A program made the position numbers and the translations under genes. Of a DNA stretch of 12,306 bases, positions 4,640 to 12,306 are shown one piece after another. Source of the stretch: Porphyromonadaceae bacterium (GTDB taxonomy: Bacteria > Bacteroidota > Bacteroidia > Bacteroidales > UBA11471); assembly GCA_021199145.1 (NCBI GenBank), contig JAJQIP010000029.1, positions 1-12,306 on the forward strand, read 5' to 3'. The stretch's first letter is position 1. Each line of letters begins with the position of its first letter. Below the pieces are notes generated by a model. It worked only from the letters and a program-made list of their open reading frames with translations, had not been told where the DNA came from and did no database searches.

Positions 4640-7600
4640 ATGTCTCAAAATATAGGTAATCCGCGAATAAATTTCACTTCGATAAAGAATCCTCTTCCCT
4701 ATCCCGACTTCCTCGAAGTACAACTGAAATCGTTTAGGGATTTTCTGCAATTGGATACTCCCACCGAGAAACGTAAGAATGAAGGCCTGTACAAAGTTTT
4801 TGCCGAGAATTTTCCCATAGCGGATACCCGCAATAACTTCGTGCTCGAGTTTCTCGATTACTATATCGACCCGCCCCGCTACTCCATAGAGGAGTGTCTG
4901 GAGCGTGGTCTCACCTACAGCGTACCTTTAAAGGCCAAATTAAAACTCTATTGTACCGACCCTGATCACGAAGATTTTGATACCGTGGTACAGGATGTTT
5001 ACTTAGGCCCTATTCCGTATATGACGGAGAAAGGAACCTTCGTCATCAACGGTGCCGAACGGGTGGTTGTCTCCCAACTGCACCGTTCACCCGGCGTCTT
5101 CTTCGGACAGAGCATCCATGCCAACGGCACAAAGCTGTATTCTGCCCGAATCATCCCCTTCAAAGGTTCGTGGATAGAGTTTGCCACCGACATCAACAAC
5201 GTGATGTACGCCTATATTGACCGCAAGAAGAAACTTCCGGTAACCACTTTGTTGCGGGCTATCGGTTTCGAGAGCGATAAGGATATCCTCGAGATTTTCG
5301 GATTGGCCGAAGAGATAAAAGTGACAAAGGCCAATTTGAAAAAGGCTATCGGCCGTCGTCTGGCCGCTCGGGTATTGCGTACATGGGTGGAGGACTATGC
5401 CGATGAAGATACGGGAGAAGTGGTCTCCATCGAACGGAATGAGGTCCTCATCGAGCGGGAGGTTTTGCTCGAAGAGCAGCATATCAATCTGATTCTCGAA
5501 ACGGGTGTCTCTACTATCCTGTTGCACAAGGAGGAGAATAATCTTTCCGACTTTGCCATTATTTACAACACGTTACAAAAGGATCCGAGCAACTCTGAAA
5601 AAGAGGCGGTCATCTATATTTATCGTCAGTTACGTAATGCCGAGCCGGCAGATGACGCAAGTGCACGTGAGGTCATTACCAACCTCTTTTTCTCTGAGAA
5701 ACGGTATGACCTGGGAGAGGTAGGCCGTTATCGGATTAACAAGAAACTGAATCTTTCGATTTCTCCTGAAATAAAGGTGTTGACGAAGGAGGATATTATC
5801 GCCATTATCAAATACCTCATCGAACTGATAAACTCCAAGACCGATGTCGATGATATCGACCACCTGAGTAACCGTCGGGTGCGTACGGTCGGCGAACAAC
5901 TCTATAACCAGTTTGGTGTGGGTCTTGCCCGTATGTCACGCACTATTCGGGAGCGTATGAATGTGCGGGATAACGAGGTGTTCACGCCGATTGACCTGAT
6001 TAACGCCAAGACCATCTCTTCCGTTATCAATACCTTCTTCGGAACGAATGCCCTTTCCCAGTTTATGGATCAGACCAATCCTTTGGCAGAGATGACGCAT
6101 AAGCGTCGTATGTCCGCCCTTGGACCTGGCGGTCTTTCTCGGGAGCGGGCCGGTTTTGAAGTGCGGGATGTGCACTATACCCATTATGGCCGGCTGTGTC
6201 CTATTGAGACACCGGAAGGACCTAATATCGGTCTTATCTCCTCGCTTTGTGTATATGCGAAAATCAACGACCTCGGTTTCATCGAGACTCCTTACCGGAA
6301 GGTTGAGAACGGGAAAGTCGATCTTTCGAAAGAGGGTATTGTCTATCTGACCGCCGAGGTGGAGGAGGGACACATTATCGCACAAGGGAATGCCCCGTTG
6401 AACGATGACGGTACGTTTGTGCGTTCACGGGTCAAGGCCCGTCTGAATGCCGACTTCCCTGTGGTGGCTCCCGATGAGGTCTCCCTTATGGATGTCTCTC
6501 CTACGCAAATCGCTTCGATTGCCGCTTCGCTTATTCCTTTCCTGGAACACGATGACGCCAACCGTGCCTTGATGGGGTCGAACATGATGCGTCAGGCTGT
6601 GCCTTTGTTACGTCCTGAGGCTCCTATAGTCGGGACGGGCCTGGAGAGTCAGTTGATACGCGATTCCCGTACGCAGATTACGGCGGAAGGCGACGGAACG
6701 GTGGAATTTGTCGACGCCACGACGATACGTATCCGGTATGACCGGACGGAAGAGGAGGAATTTGTCAATTTCGAATCTGCGGTGAAAGAGTATCGTATTC
6801 CGAAATTCCGGAAGACCAATCAGAGTACGACGGTCGATTTGCGGCCCATTTGTCGGAAGGGTGACCGTGTGGTCGCCGGACAAATTCTCACGGAAGGTTA
6901 TTCTACGGAGAATGGCGAGTTGGCCTTGGGACGTAACCTCAAAGTGGCGTTTATGCCGTGGAAAGGGTACAATTATGAGGATGCCATTGTGCTCAACGAA
7001 CGTGTGGTGCGGGAAGATATACTCACCTCCGTCCACGTGGATGAATATTCGCTCGAAGTGAGGGAGACCAAACGGGGTATGGAGGAGTTGACCTCCGATA
7101 TTCCCAATGTGAGTGAAGACGCGACCAAAGACCTTGATGAACGGGGTATCATTCGGATAGGCGCCCATGTTGAGCCGGGCGATATCATGATTGGTAAAAT
7201 CACCCCGAAAGGAGAATCTGACCCCTCTCCGGAGGAGAAGCTCCTGCGGGCAATCTTTGGGGATAAGGCAGGCGATGTGAAAGATGCCTCCCTGAAGGCC
7301 ACCCCATCGCTTAAAGGTGTGGTCATCGGTACGGCTCTCTTCTCCAAAGCGATAAAGAAACGCAAAGGAAAGAATCCCGAAGCGGTACTGTTGGCAAAGT
7401 TGGATGAGGAGTACAAAGAGAAGTTCGATGCGTTGAAAGCCCGTCTTATCGAGAAGCTGGTGGTGCTCAAAAGCGGTAAGACCTCTCAAGGGGTGAAAGA
7501 CTATTTGGGCATTGAAATCATTTCGAAAGGAGCGAAGTTCACCCAAAAGAATCTTTCCGAAATAGATTACATGACCGTTCAGGTAAGCAAGTGGACGACC

Positions 7601-8452
7601 GATGCGGCCAAGAACGACCTTATCCGTGCCACTATCATGAATTACTTGAAGAAGTACAAGGAGTACGATGCCGAGTTGCGTCGTCAGAAGTTCGATATCT
7701 CCATAGGCGATGAATTGCCTTCGGGTATTGTGCAAATGGCGAAGGTTTACATTGCCAAGAAACGTAAAATCAGTGTCGGTGACAAGATGGCCGGTCGTCA
7801 CGGGAATAAGGGTATTGTGTCGCGGATTGTGCGCCAGGAAGATATGCCTTTCCTCGAAGACGGTACGCCGGTCGATATCGTGTTGAACCCGCTGGGTGTA
7901 CCTTCCCGTATGAACTTGGGTCAGATTTTCGAGACCGTGCTGGGTTGGGCCGGCGTGAAATTGGGCGAGAAATTCGCCACACCGATTTTCGACGGAGCCT
8001 CTTTGGACGATTTGAATCTTTGGACCGACAAGGCGGGTCTTCCTCGGTATGGCAAGACCTATCTGTACGACGGTCATACGGGCGAACGTTTTGACCAACC
8101 GGCTACGGTAGGTGTCATTTACATGTTGAAACTCGGCCATATGGTCGAAGATAAAATGCATGCCCGTTCCATAGGTCCGTACTCGCTTATTACCCAGCAG
8201 CCGCTTGGTGGTAAGGCCCAGTTCGGTGGACAACGTTTCGGAGAAATGGAGGTTTGGGCTCTCGAAGCATTCGGGGCAGCCTACACCTTGCAGGAGATTT
8301 TGACAATCAAATCCGATGATGTCGTGGGCCGTTCCAAAGCCTATGAGGCTATTGTCAAAGGTGAGCCTATGCCTGTTCCGGGTATCCCTGAATCTCTCAA
8401 CGTCTTGTTGCACGAGTTGCAGGGGCTTGGATTGAGCATCACTTTAGAGTAA
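4640..8452 (+). CDS. rpoB: DNA-directed RNA polymerase subunit beta
   Basis: RpoB (1270 aa) is one of the two large catalytic subunits of RNA polymerase. The rifampicin-pocket region LSQFMDQTNPLAEMTHKRR lies at about 472-490. Positions equivalent to E. coli Q513, D516, H526, R529 and S531 are Q474, D477, H487, R490 and S492. These are all the sensitive-type residues, so no classical resistance mutation is seen there. Active-site lysines equivalent to E. coli K1065 and K1073 are K1049 and K1057, in GDKMAGRHGNKG. The C-terminus includes GGKAQFGGQRFGEMEVWALEA. The ATG at 4640 gives a normal N-terminus; no Shine-Dalgarno is present. It follows a terminator-like hairpin and precedes rpoC by 73 nt. 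The length matches Bacteroidales RpoB. Confidence 0.99.
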   Translation: MSQNIGNPRINFTSIKNPLPYPDFLEVQLKSFRDFLQLDTPTEKRKNEGLYKVFAENFPIADTRNNFVLEFLDYYIDPPRYSIEECLERGLTYSVPLKAKLKLYCTDPDHEDFDTVVQDVYLGPIPYMTEKGTFVINGAERVVVSQLHRSPGVFFGQSIHANGTKLYSARIIPFKGSWIEFATDINNVMYAYIDRKKKLPVTTLLRAIGFESDKDILEIFGLAEEIKVTKANLKKAIGRRLAARVLRTWVEDYADEDTGEVVSIERNEVLIEREVLLEEQHINLILETGVSTILLHKEENNLSDFAIIYNTLQKDPSNSEKEAVIYIYRQLRNAEPADDASAREVITNLFFSEKRYDLGEVGRYRINKKLNLSISPEIKVLTKEDIIAIIKYLIELINSKTDVDDIDHLSNRRVRTVGEQLYNQFGVGLARMSRTIRERMNVRDNEVFTPIDLINAKTISSVINTFFGTNALSQFMDQTNPLAEMTHKRRMSALGPGGLSRERAGFEVRDVHYTHYGRLCPIETPEGPNIGLISSLCVYAKINDLGFIETPYRKVENGKVDLSKEGIVYLTAEVEEGHIIAQGNAPLNDDGTFVRSRVKARLNADFPVVAPDEVSLMDVSPTQIASIAASLIPFLEHDDANRALMGSNMMRQAVPLLRPEAPIVGTGLESQLIRDSRTQITAEGDGTVEFVDATTIRIRYDRTEEEEFVNFESAVKEYRIPKFRKTNQSTTVDLRPICRKGDRVVAGQILTEGYSTENGELALGRNLKVAFMPWKGYNYEDAIVLNERVVREDILTSVHVDEYSLEVRETKRGMEELTSDIPNVSEDATKDLDERGIIRIGAHVEPGDIMIGKITPKGESDPSPEEKLLRAIFGDKAGDVKDASLKATPSLKGVVIGTALFSKAIKKRKGKNPEAVLLAKLDEEYKEKFDALKARLIEKLVVLKSGKTSQGVKDYLGIEIISKGAKFTQKNLSEIDYMTVQVSKWTTDAAKNDLIRATIMNYLKKYKEYDAELRRQKFDISIGDELPSGIVQMAKVYIAKKRKISVGDKMAGRHGNKGIVSRIVRQEDMPFLEDGTPVDIVLNPLGVPSRMNLGQIFETVLGWAGVKLGEKFATPIFDGASLDDLNLWTDKAGLPRYGKTYLYDGHTGERFDQPATVGVIYMLKLGHMVEDKMHARSIGPYSLITQQPLGGKAQFGGQRFGEMEVWALEAFGAAYTLQEILTIKSDDVVGRSKAYEAIVKGEPMPVPGIPESLNVLLHELQGLGLSITLE

Positions 8453-8463
8453 TATCCGACCGG

Positions 8464-8482
8464 TTTCTCCCATAAAGAGAAA
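8464..8482 (+). other. short hairpin in the rpoB-rpoC spacer
   Basis: TTTCTC (8464-8469) pairs with GAGAAA (8477-8482) around a 7-nt loop, and the next bases are A-rich, not T-rich, so it is not a terminator. It is the only structure I see in the 73-nt spacer. It could be a minor processing or stability element, or chance. Confidence 0.35.
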
Positions 8483-8525
8483 AACAGTCAAAATACAGGT
8501 TTGCTAACGTATTATAGATACATAT

Positions 8526-11500
8526 ATGGCTTTTAAAAAAGACAACAAAGTAAAGAGCAATTTCTCTAAAATCACGATAAGTCTGGCTTCTCCGGAAGAA
8601 ATTCTGGAGCAGTCCAGCGGGGAGGTGTTGAAACCCGAAACAATCAACTACCGTACCTATAAGCCTGAACGTGACGGTCTCTTTTGTGAACGTATTTTTG
8701 GCCCTGTAAAAGATTATGAGTGCCATTGCGGCAAGTATAAGCGCATTCGTTACAAAGGTATCGTCTGCGACCGCTGTGGGGTGGAAGTGACGGAGAAAAA
8801 GGTGCGTCGTGAACGTATGGGGCATATCCAACTTGTGGTGCCGGTGGCCCATATCTGGTATTTCCGTTCGTTGCCCAACAAGATTGGTTACCTTCTGGGT
8901 CTTCCTTCCAAGAAGCTCGACGCTGTTATCTATTACGAACGATATATTGTCATACAACCGGGTATTCGGGAAGATTTGGCGGTCAACGACCTTCTCTCTG
9001 AGGAAGAGTATTTCAATGTGATTGACGCTCTCCCCAAGGAGAACCAACTTCTTGAGGATAGCGACCCCAATAAGTTCATCGCCAAGATGGGGGCGGAGGC
9101 TATTTATGACCTTTTAGTCCGTCTCGATTTGGACGAACTCTCCTATAGCTTGCGGGATATGGCCAGCAAGGACGGCTCGCAACAGCGTAAGAACGAGGCT
9201 CTTAAACGGCTGCAGGTTGTAGAGTCGTTCCGGTTGTCGAAAAACCGGAACCGTCCGGAATGGATGATTCTCAAGGTCGTGCCGGTCATTCCGCCGGAGT
9301 TGCGGCCTTTGGTACCGTTGGACGGAGGACGTTTTGCCACGTCCGACCTCAATGACCTCTATCGTCGTGTGATTATCCGGAACAACCGCCTCAAACGGCT
9401 TATGGAAATTAAGGCTCCGGAGGTGATTCTCCGCAACGAGAAGCGGATGTTTCAAGAGGCGGTCGATTCGTTGTTGGACAATTCCCGTAAATCGAGTGCG
9501 GTGAAGACAGATGCCAATCGTCCGTTGAAGTCGCTTTCCGATAGTTTGAAAGGGAAGCAGGGACGTTTCCGTCAGAATCTTTTGGGAAAGCGGGTCGATT
9601 ATTCCGCCCGTTCGGTCATCGTGGTAGGCCCTGAGTTGAAGATGTTCGAATGCGGTTTGCCCAAAAACATGGCGGCCGAACTCTATAAGCCTTTCGTTAT
9701 CCGTAAACTGATAGAACGGGGTATCGTGAAGACGGTAAAGTCCGCCAAGAAGATTGTTGACCGTAAGGACCCCGTCGTATGGGATATTTTGGAATATGTC
9801 ATGAAGGGGCATCCTGTCCTCCTCAACCGTGCCCCGACGTTGCACCGTTTGGGTATTCAGGCTTTCCAGCCGAAGTTGATTGAGGGGAAGGCTATTCAGT
9901 TGCACCCCTTGGCTTGTACAGCCTTCAATGCAGACTTCGATGGGGACCAGATGGCCGTCCATTTGCCTCTGGGCAACGAAGCCGTGCTCGAAGCCCAACT
10001 GTTGATGCTCGGTGCGCATAACATCCTTAATCCCGCCAACGGCGCTCCTATTACCGTGCCTTCGCAAGATATGGTGTTGGGGTTGTACTACATTACCAAG
10101 TTGCGTCCGGGTTCGAAGGGTTCCGGTCTTGTCTTCTATGGTCCGGAAGAGGCTGAGATTGCCTACAACGAAGGCAAGGTTACACTGCATGCTCCCGTGA
10201 AGGTCCGGGTACAGGATTTGGACGAGAACGGCAATCTTGTCGAGGTGTTGCGGGATACCTCCGTGGGACGGGTTCTCGTCAACCAGTATGTCCCCAAGGA
10301 GGTCGGATATATCAATGAAATCCTTACCAAAAAGTCCTTGCGCAATATCATCGGAAATGTCATCAAAGTATGTGGTGTAGTACGTGCCGCCACTTTCCTG
10401 GACGATATCAAGAACCTCGGTTATCAGATGGCGTTCAAGGGCGGTCTTTCGTTCAATTTGGCGGATGTGATTATCCCCGAAGAGAAAGAGGCTCTTGTAG
10501 ACGAAGGATATGCCAATGTCGAGCAGATTATGGCCAACTACAATATGGGCTTCATTACCTATAACGAACGGTACAACCAGATTATCGATACCTGGACCCA
10601 TATCAATTCGAAGCTCTCGGATATTTTGATGAAGCAGCTCTCTTCCGATAATCAGGGTTTCAACTCCGTCTATATGATGCTTGATTCGGGTGCCCGGGGT
10701 TCCAAGGAGCAGATTCGCCAGCTTTCGGGTATGCGGGGTCTTATGGCCAAGCCGCAAAAGTCGGGAGCCGAAGGCGGTCAGATTATCGAGAATCCTATTT
10801 TGGCCAACTTTAAGGAGGGCCTTTCGGTGTTGGAGTATTTCATCTCCACCCACGGTGCCCGTAAAGGACTTGCCGATACGGCCTTGAAGACGGCCGATGC
10901 GGGATATCTGACCCGTCGTCTGGTCGATGTGGCCCATGATGTGATTATCCACGAAGAAGATTGCGGTACCTTACGGGGGCTTGTCTGCACTGAGCTCAAG
11001 AACAACGAAGAGGTGGTCGCTTCGCTTTCGGAGCGTATCCTGGGTCGTGTTTCGGTACATGATGTGCAGCATCCTCTTACGGGGGAGGTTCTTGTGCATG
11101 CCGGTGAAGAGATTACCGAAGAGATTGCCAAGAAGATTGAAGAGTCGCCCATCGAGCGGGTTGAAATCCGTTCGGTCCTCACCTGCGAGTCAAAGCATGG
11201 CGTTTGCGCCAAATGTTACGGCCGTAACCTGGCGACCAGCCGTATGGTCCAGAAAGGTGAGGCTGTGGGTGTGATTGCCGCCCAGTCCATAGGCGAGCCG
11301 GGTACCCAGCTTACTCTGCGTACCTTCCACGTGGGAGGTATCGCCTCGAATATCGCTGCGGTTTCGAACGTCACTTCGCACTATGACGGTATCCTTGAGA
11401 TAGAGGAGTTACGTACGGTTGATAGTGTGGACGATGCCGGCAAGAAAGTGCAGATTGTGGTAGGGCGTTTGGCGGAGATGCGTATCATCGACCCGAATAC

Positions 11501-12306
11501 CAAGATTGTCCTTACCACCGCCAATATACCCTATGGCTCCAAGCTCTATTTCAATAACGGAGACCGGTTGAAGAAAGGGGATGTCGTTTGCGAATGGGAT
11601 CCTTTCAATGCGGTTATCGTCTCGGAGGTTACGGGTAAGGTCCGCTTCGAGAATGTCGTCGAGGGGGTTACCTACAAGGTAGAGTCTGACGAACAGACCG
11701 GCTTGCGGGAGAAGATTATCATTGAGGCCAAGGACCGTACACGGGTTCCTGTGGCTCAGGTCTTGGACAAGAACGGTGAGATAATCCGCAGCTACAACTT
11801 GCCGATGGGAGCGCACCTGATGATTGATGAGGACCAGGAGTTGAAGAGCGGTCAGGTATTTGTAAAGATACCTCGTGCTGTGGGTAAGGCCGGTGATATC
11901 ACAGGTGGTCTTCCCCGTGTTACCGAGCTCTTCGAGGCACGCAACCCGTCGAATCCCGCCGTCGTTTCCGAAATTGACGGAGAGGTGGTCTTCGGCAAAG
12001 TGAAACGGGGTAACCGTGAGATTTCGGTCATCTCCAAGATTGGAGAGGTGAAGAAATATCTGGTTCCTTTGTCGAAACAGATTTTGGTACAGGAGAACGA
12101 TTATGTGCGGGCGGGTACGCCGCTTTCCGATGGGGCTATCACACCGTCGGATATCCTGGCGATTAAAGGTCCGACCGCTGTTCAGGAGTACATTGTCAAT
12201 GAGGTGCAGGATGTCTATCGTCTGCAAGGTGTGAAAATCAACGATAAGCACTTCGAGGTCATTGTCCGTCAGATGATGCGTAAGGTGATGATTCTCGACC
12301 CGGGAG
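8526..12306 (+). CDS. rpoC: DNA-directed RNA polymerase subunit beta' (3' end outside window)
   Basis: RpoC is the catalytic and DNA-clamp subunit of RNA polymerase. The gene is open from the ATG at 8526 to the edge, covering 1260 codons; full-length relatives are about 1400 aa or slightly more. The first zinc site is C66, C68, C81, C84. The active-centre NADFDGD is at 468-474, with Mg-binding Asp 470, 472 and 474. NRAPTLHRLG starts at 434. The second zinc site is C813, C887, C894, C897. The trigger-loop motif RTFHVGG is at 932-938. It is followed by a long sequence resembling the E. coli SI3 insertion, before the core resumes at DITGGLPRVTELFEAR. The start lacks a Shine-Dalgarno. No frameshift or stop was seen in the parts I read codon by codon. 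Confidence 0.98.
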   Translation, partial: MAFKKDNKVKSNFSKITISLASPEEILEQSSGEVLKPETINYRTYKPERDGLFCERIFGPVKDYECHCGKYKRIRYKGIVCDRCGVEVTEKKVRRERMGHIQLVVPVAHIWYFRSLPNKIGYLLGLPSKKLDAVIYYERYIVIQPGIREDLAVNDLLSEEEYFNVIDALPKENQLLEDSDPNKFIAKMGAEAIYDLLVRLDLDELSYSLRDMASKDGSQQRKNEALKRLQVVESFRLSKNRNRPEWMILKVVPVIPPELRPLVPLDGGRFATSDLNDLYRRVIIRNNRLKRLMEIKAPEVILRNEKRMFQEAVDSLLDNSRKSSAVKTDANRPLKSLSDSLKGKQGRFRQNLLGKRVDYSARSVIVVGPELKMFECGLPKNMAAELYKPFVIRKLIERGIVKTVKSAKKIVDRKDPVVWDILEYVMKGHPVLLNRAPTLHRLGIQAFQPKLIEGKAIQLHPLACTAFNADFDGDQMAVHLPLGNEAVLEAQLLMLGAHNILNPANGAPITVPSQDMVLGLYYITKLRPGSKGSGLVFYGPEEAEIAYNEGKVTLHAPVKVRVQDLDENGNLVEVLRDTSVGRVLVNQYVPKEVGYINEILTKKSLRNIIGNVIKVCGVVRAATFLDDIKNLGYQMAFKGGLSFNLADVIIPEEKEALVDEGYANVEQIMANYNMGFITYNERYNQIIDTWTHINSKLSDILMKQLSSDNQGFNSVYMMLDSGARGSKEQIRQLSGMRGLMAKPQKSGAEGGQIIENPILANFKEGLSVLEYFISTHGARKGLADTALKTADAGYLTRRLVDVAHDVIIHEEDCGTLRGLVCTELKNNEEVVASLSERILGRVSVHDVQHPLTGEVLVHAGEEITEEIAKKIEESPIERVEIRSVLTCESKHGVCAKCYGRNLATSRMVQKGEAVGVIAAQSIGEPGTQLTLRTFHVGGIASNIAAVSNVTSHYDGILEIEELRTVDSVDDAGKKVQIVVGRLAEMRIIDPNTKIVLTTANIPYGSKLYFNNGDRLKKGDVVCEWDPFNAVIVSEVTGKVRFENVVEGVTYKVESDEQTGLREKIIIEAKDRTRVPVAQVLDKNGEIIRSYNLPMGAHLMIDEDQELKSGQVFVKIPRAVGKAGDITGGLPRVTELFEARNPSNPAVVSEIDGEVVFGKVKRGNREISVISKIGEVKKYLVPLSKQILVQENDYVRAGTPLSDGAITPSDILAIKGPTAVQEYIVNEVQDVYRLQGVKINDKHFEVIVRQMMRKVMILDPG

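Noticed and set aside
6050..6125. Possible rifampicin-resistance substitutions in rpoB
   Set aside because: All classical resistance positions carry the sensitive-type residue. Differences from E. coli such as T479, A483, M485 and M491 look like lineage variation.
6608..8413. A 601-codon open frame on the - strand inside rpoB
   Set aside because: It lies wholly within rpoB, whose conserved motifs fix the + strand frame. Its translation shows no recognisable domain, and the strong codon bias of the sense gene easily keeps an antisense frame open.
8496..8503. CAGGTTTG ahead of rpoC as a -7 promoter box
   Set aside because: The first base of the consensus is wrong and no -33 element is visible in the A-rich sequence upstream; rpoC is more simply co-transcribed with rpoB.
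9114..10952. A 612-codon open frame on the - strand inside rpoC
   Set aside because: Same situation as in rpoB: it overlaps the catalytic core of rpoC, including the NADFDGD region, and has no independent support.

Overview
The window is a slice of ordinary bacterial core genome: the translation/transcription supercluster tRNA-Tyr, tRNA-Gly, tRNA-Thr, tuf, tRNA-Trp, secE, nusG, rplK, rplA, rplJ, rplL, rpoB, rpoC, all on the + strand. The proteins point to the Bacteroidota, most likely order Bacteroidales. EF-Tu is 395 aa with the N-terminus MAKEQFQRTKPHVNIGT, RpoB is 1270 aa, and most starts have an A-rich upstream instead of a Shine-Dalgarno. I cannot place the genus from sequence alone.

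Layout. Bases 1-225 hold the 3' part of a tRNA-Tyr gene cut by the window edge, then tRNA-Gly(UCC) and tRNA-Thr(GGU). tuf follows at 277-1464. A strong hairpin and tRNA-Trp(CCA) separate tuf from secE, whose start lies 12-15 nt after the tRNA. nusG, rplK, rplA, rplJ and rplL follow with short gaps of 14-61 bp. A 101-bp spacer with a terminator-like hairpin separates rplL from rpoB. A 73-bp spacer separates rpoB from rpoC, which runs off the right edge at codon 1260. No gene-free stretch exceeds 300 bases; the longest gap is 4539-4639.

How the genes work together. The tRNAs and EF-Tu supply aminoacyl-tRNA to the ribosome. SecE is the small essential subunit of the protein translocase. NusG couples RNA polymerase to the ribosome or Rho. 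L11 and L1, and L10 with L7/L12, build the L1 and L7/L12 stalks where EF-Tu and EF-G act. RpoB and RpoC form the catalytic core of RNA polymerase. The shared orientation and short gaps suggest one or a few overlapping transcripts, with the hairpins as likely attenuation or processing points. I found no convincing promoter inside the window.

I found no mobile element, CRISPR array, defence island or undescribed system. The points worth a second look are small: a compensated swap of a near-universal tertiary base pair in tRNA-Gly, a mismatch in the tRNA-Thr acceptor stem, a tRNA ending just upstream of secE, two genes with strong Shine-Dalgarno sequences in a lineage that rarely uses them, and hairpins after tuf and between rplL and rpoB.
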